From an uncultured Actinomycetes bacterium (GTDB lineage Bacteria > Actinomycetota > Actinomycetes > Nanopelagicales > Nanopelagicaceae), in the NCBI GenBank assembly GCA_903928395.1, contig CAIYQS010000219.1, positions 1 through 7,522 on the forward strand: a DNA stretch of 7,522 nucleotides, read 5' to 3'. The position numbers were made by a program, and so were the translations under genes. Positions within the stretch are counted from its first letter, which is position 1. Every line of letters begins with the position of its first letter. The notes beneath the pieces were generated by a model. It was not told where the DNA came from. It saw nothing but the letters and a program-made list of their open reading frames with translations, and did no database searches. Positions 5,731-7,522 of this stretch are shown in pieces.

Positions 5731-7413
5731 TTATACCTCAATGACAACAGGGATGATCATTGGTTTGCGACGGTGTTCTTCGCCAACCCAACTTCCCACG
5801 GTGCGACGTACCACTTGTGCAAGTTGGTGTGTGCCGTTGATTCCATTTGCAACAGAAGTCGTGAGCGCCTTTTCTATCATGCCTTTAACCTCGTCAAAAA
5901 GCGCTTTATCTTCGGTAAATCCGCGAGCATGAATATCAGGACCTGCGACAATTTTGCCGCTCTGTGAATCCACTACGACAACCACAGAGATAAATCCCTC
6001 TTCGCCCAAAATGCGGCGATCCTTGAGCGAACTTTCGGTTATCTCACCGATGCTCTGACCGTCGACGTAAACGAATCCAACTGGAATTGCGCCAGCAATA
6101 TCTGCGTAACCATCGTGCACATCAACCACGATTCCATTGTCAACAACGATTGTGTTGGTCCGCGGAACGCCAGTTTTAATAGCAAGCTCAGCATTGGCGC
6201 GCATGTGGCGCCATTCGCCATGAATCGGCATTACATTTTTTGGCTTGACGATGTTGTAGCAATACAACAATTCTCCAGCGGCAGCGTGACCTGAAACGTG
6301 AACCAGGGCATTACCTTTGTGCACAACGGTTGCGCCGAAGCGGGTTAGTTCGTTGATAACTCTAAAAACTGGATTTTCATTTCCTGGAATCAGTGATGAA
6401 GCCAGAACAACGGTGTCCCCCTTGCCCACTTGAATTTGGTGTTCACCATTTGCCATTCGAGACAACGCAGCAAGTGGTTCTCCTTGCGAGCCAGTGCAAA
6501 TCAAAACAATATTGTCGCCGGCATCATCGATGTTCTTTGCATCAATGACTAGTCCCGCAGGCACATCGAGATAACCCAAGTCCTGTGCAAGTTTCATATT
6601 GCGAACCATGCTGCGTCCGATAAAGGCGACTTTGCGATTATGTTGTGCCGCGATCATCATGATCTGTTGCACGCGATGAACATGTGAAGCAAAGGAGGCA
6701 ACGATCACTCGTCGCTCAGTCGCACGAAATACTCGGTCAAGCGTCGGCATTATGTCGCGCTCAGAAGTTGTAAAACCGGGCACATCCGCATTGGTCGAGT
6801 CCACCATAAAGAGGTCGACACCTTCTTCGCCCAGCCTTGCAAAGGCGGCGAGGTCAGTGATTCGACCATCTAAAGGTAATTGATCCATCTTGAAGTCACC
6901 TGTCGCAAGCACCAGTCCGGCGTCAGTACGAATCGCAACCGCGAGTGCATCTGGAATCGAGTGATTGACCGCGATAAATTCGAGTTCAAATGGCCCAAAG
7001 GTCTGCTTCATTCCAGCTTTAACTTCAACCATCGGCGCGGTAATCCGGCGCTCTTTGAGTTTGGCTTCAGTGAAAGCCAAAGTTAATTTGGATCCAACAA
7101 CCGGAATATCAGAGCGCTCCTTGAGCAAATATGGGACAGCACCAATGTGATCTTCGTGACCGTGGGTGAGTGCAATAGCAACGACGTCTTGCAGTCGATC
7201 TCTGATGTATGAAAAATCGGGAAGGATTAAGTCAATTCCGGGCTGACTTTCTTCTGGGAATAGAACTCCGCAGTCAACAATCAGTAACTTGCCCGCGATT
7301 TCGTAAACGGTCATGTTGCGACCTATTTCGCCGAGGCCACCAAGTGCGACGATGCGCAGCGTCTTAGGAGCTAACTTTGCGGGATAGGGTAAATCGGGAT
7401 GTGGATGATTCAT
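5731..7413 (-). CDS. rnj: Ribonuclease J (metallo-beta-lactamase/beta-CASP nuclease)
   Basis: A 560-residue protein, the usual size for RNase J, a cytoplasmic endo- and 5'-3' exoribonuclease acting in mRNA decay and rRNA maturation. The N-terminal metallo-beta-lactamase fold carries the zinc-binding motif HGHEDH (residues 84-89), with further likely ligands at His151 (VNHS) and Asp173 (ATGDF). A beta-CASP region follows at about 205-350. The later motifs HVSGH (372-376) and PIHGE (396-400) bind the RNA 5' phosphate and the metal in this family. The C-terminal domain (about 450-560) is complete. All visible catalytic residues are present, so the enzyme should be active. The ATG at 7413 overlaps the dapA stop by one base. 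A GGCGGAG stretch lies inside the dapA end but rather far upstream for a ribosome site, so coupling to dapA is likely. ftsK follows 50 bp downstream, as in other actinobacteria. Confidence 0.96.
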   Translation of the reverse strand: MNHPHPDLPYPAKLAPKTLRIVALGGLGEIGRNMTVYEIAGKLLIVDCGVLFPEESQPGIDLILPDFSYIRDRLQDVVAIALTHGHEDHIGAVPYLLKERSDIPVVGSKLTLAFTEAKLKERRITAPMVEVKAGMKQTFGPFELEFIAVNHSIPDALAVAIRTDAGLVLATGDFKMDQLPLDGRITDLAAFARLGEEGVDLFMVDSTNADVPGFTTSERDIMPTLDRVFRATERRVIVASFASHVHRVQQIMMIAAQHNRKVAFIGRSMVRNMKLAQDLGYLDVPAGLVIDAKNIDDAGDNIVLICTGSQGEPLAALSRMANGEHQIQVGKGDTVVLASSLIPGNENPVFRVINELTRFGATVVHKGNALVHVSGHAAAGELLYCYNIVKPKNVMPIHGEWRHMRANAELAIKTGVPRTNTIVVDNGIVVDVHDGYADIAGAIPVGFVYVDGQSIGEITESSLKDRRILGEEGFISVVVVVDSQSGKIVAGPDIHARGFTEDKALFDEVKGMIEKALTTSVANGINGTHQLAQVVRRTVGSWVGEEHRRKPMIIPVVIEV

Positions 7414-7522
7414 TATTTAAGTACAACTCCGCCTTGTCGAAGGTCCTCCCGCAATTGCGCGATCTGCGCCTCGGTGGCATCGACAAGTGGCAAACGTGTA
7501 AATCCACCAGGTAGGCCCATCA
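7413..7522 (-). CDS. dapA: 4-hydroxy-tetrahydrodipicolinate synthase, C-terminal end only (partial)
   Basis: The last 35 codons of a gene that enters from the right edge; the stop TAA is at 7413-7415. The readable peptide begins MGLPGGFTRLPLVDAT and ends GGVVLK. It has the 'R-L-P-L-V' stretch followed by a short amphipathic helix, as seen at the C-terminus of actinobacterial DapA. DapA condenses pyruvate with aspartate semialdehyde in the cytoplasm, the first committed step to diaminopimelate and lysine. The active-site part is outside the window, so identification rests mainly on synteny: dapA lies directly upstream of the RNase J gene in mycobacteria and streptomycetes. The stop shares one base with the rnj start (TAATG), which suggests co-transcription and translational coupling. 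The chance that this is another protein is small but real, because only the tail is visible. Confidence 0.75.
   Translation of the reverse strand, partial: MGLPGGFTRLPLVDATEAQIAQLREDLRQGGVVLK

Noticed and set aside
6039..6221. Minus-strand open frame of 60 codons within rnj
   Set aside because: It lies wholly inside the conserved RNase J gene in another frame and its sequence has no recognisable features.
1..7522. A new defence, mobile or biosynthetic system
   Set aside because: All recognisable genes are conserved actinobacterial chromosome genes or small family proteins in a known neighbourhood; no repeats, integrase, transposase, toxin-antitoxin pair or compositional break was seen.

Overview
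The window is an ordinary, compactly organised piece of actinobacterial chromosome. Every gene lies on the minus strand, so the genes are read from high to low coordinates. The order dapA - rnj - ftsK - (RodZ-like) - pgsA - cinA - clgR - (TetR) - DUF3046 - (DUF167) - [recA] closely follows the dapA-to-recA neighbourhood known from Mycobacterium and Streptomyces. Base composition looks near 50% G+C and spacing is tight, with several overlaps and few Shine-Dalgarno sequences. That is unusual for classical high-GC Actinobacteria and fits a streamlined lineage such as the freshwater Nanopelagicales (acI). The phylum-level call is strong; the order-level call is inference.

In transcription order: the end of dapA (lysine and peptidoglycan precursor synthesis) enters at the right edge and overlaps the start of rnj (ribonuclease J) by one base. 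Then come ftsK (septal DNA translocase), a 149-bp gap holding a weak possible promoter or terminator, a membrane-anchored helix-turn-helix protein of the RodZ type, and pgsA (phosphatidylglycerophosphate synthase). cinA/pncC (NMN deamidase) and clgR (Clp protease regulator) follow, and pgsA, cinA and clgR overlap at their junctions. After clgR come a small TetR-family repressor, a DUF3046 protein and a DUF167/YggU-family protein.

At the left edge, just after the DUF167 gene, is an actinobacterial LexA operator (SOS box) facing out of the window on the minus strand. It sits where the recA promoter is expected, so recA almost certainly starts just beyond position 1.

The genes combine envelope and division functions (FtsK, RodZ-like, PgsA, DapA), RNA turnover (RNase J), NAD salvage (CinA/PncC) and proteolysis or stress control (ClgR), leading up to the SOS/recombination locus. 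I found no mobile element, CRISPR array, tRNA or rRNA gene, and nothing that looks like a new defence or biosynthetic system. The points worth a second look are local: the SOS box, the ClgR C-terminal Ala-Ala, the TetR and DUF167 genes placed between clgR and recA, and the possible operator in front of tetR.
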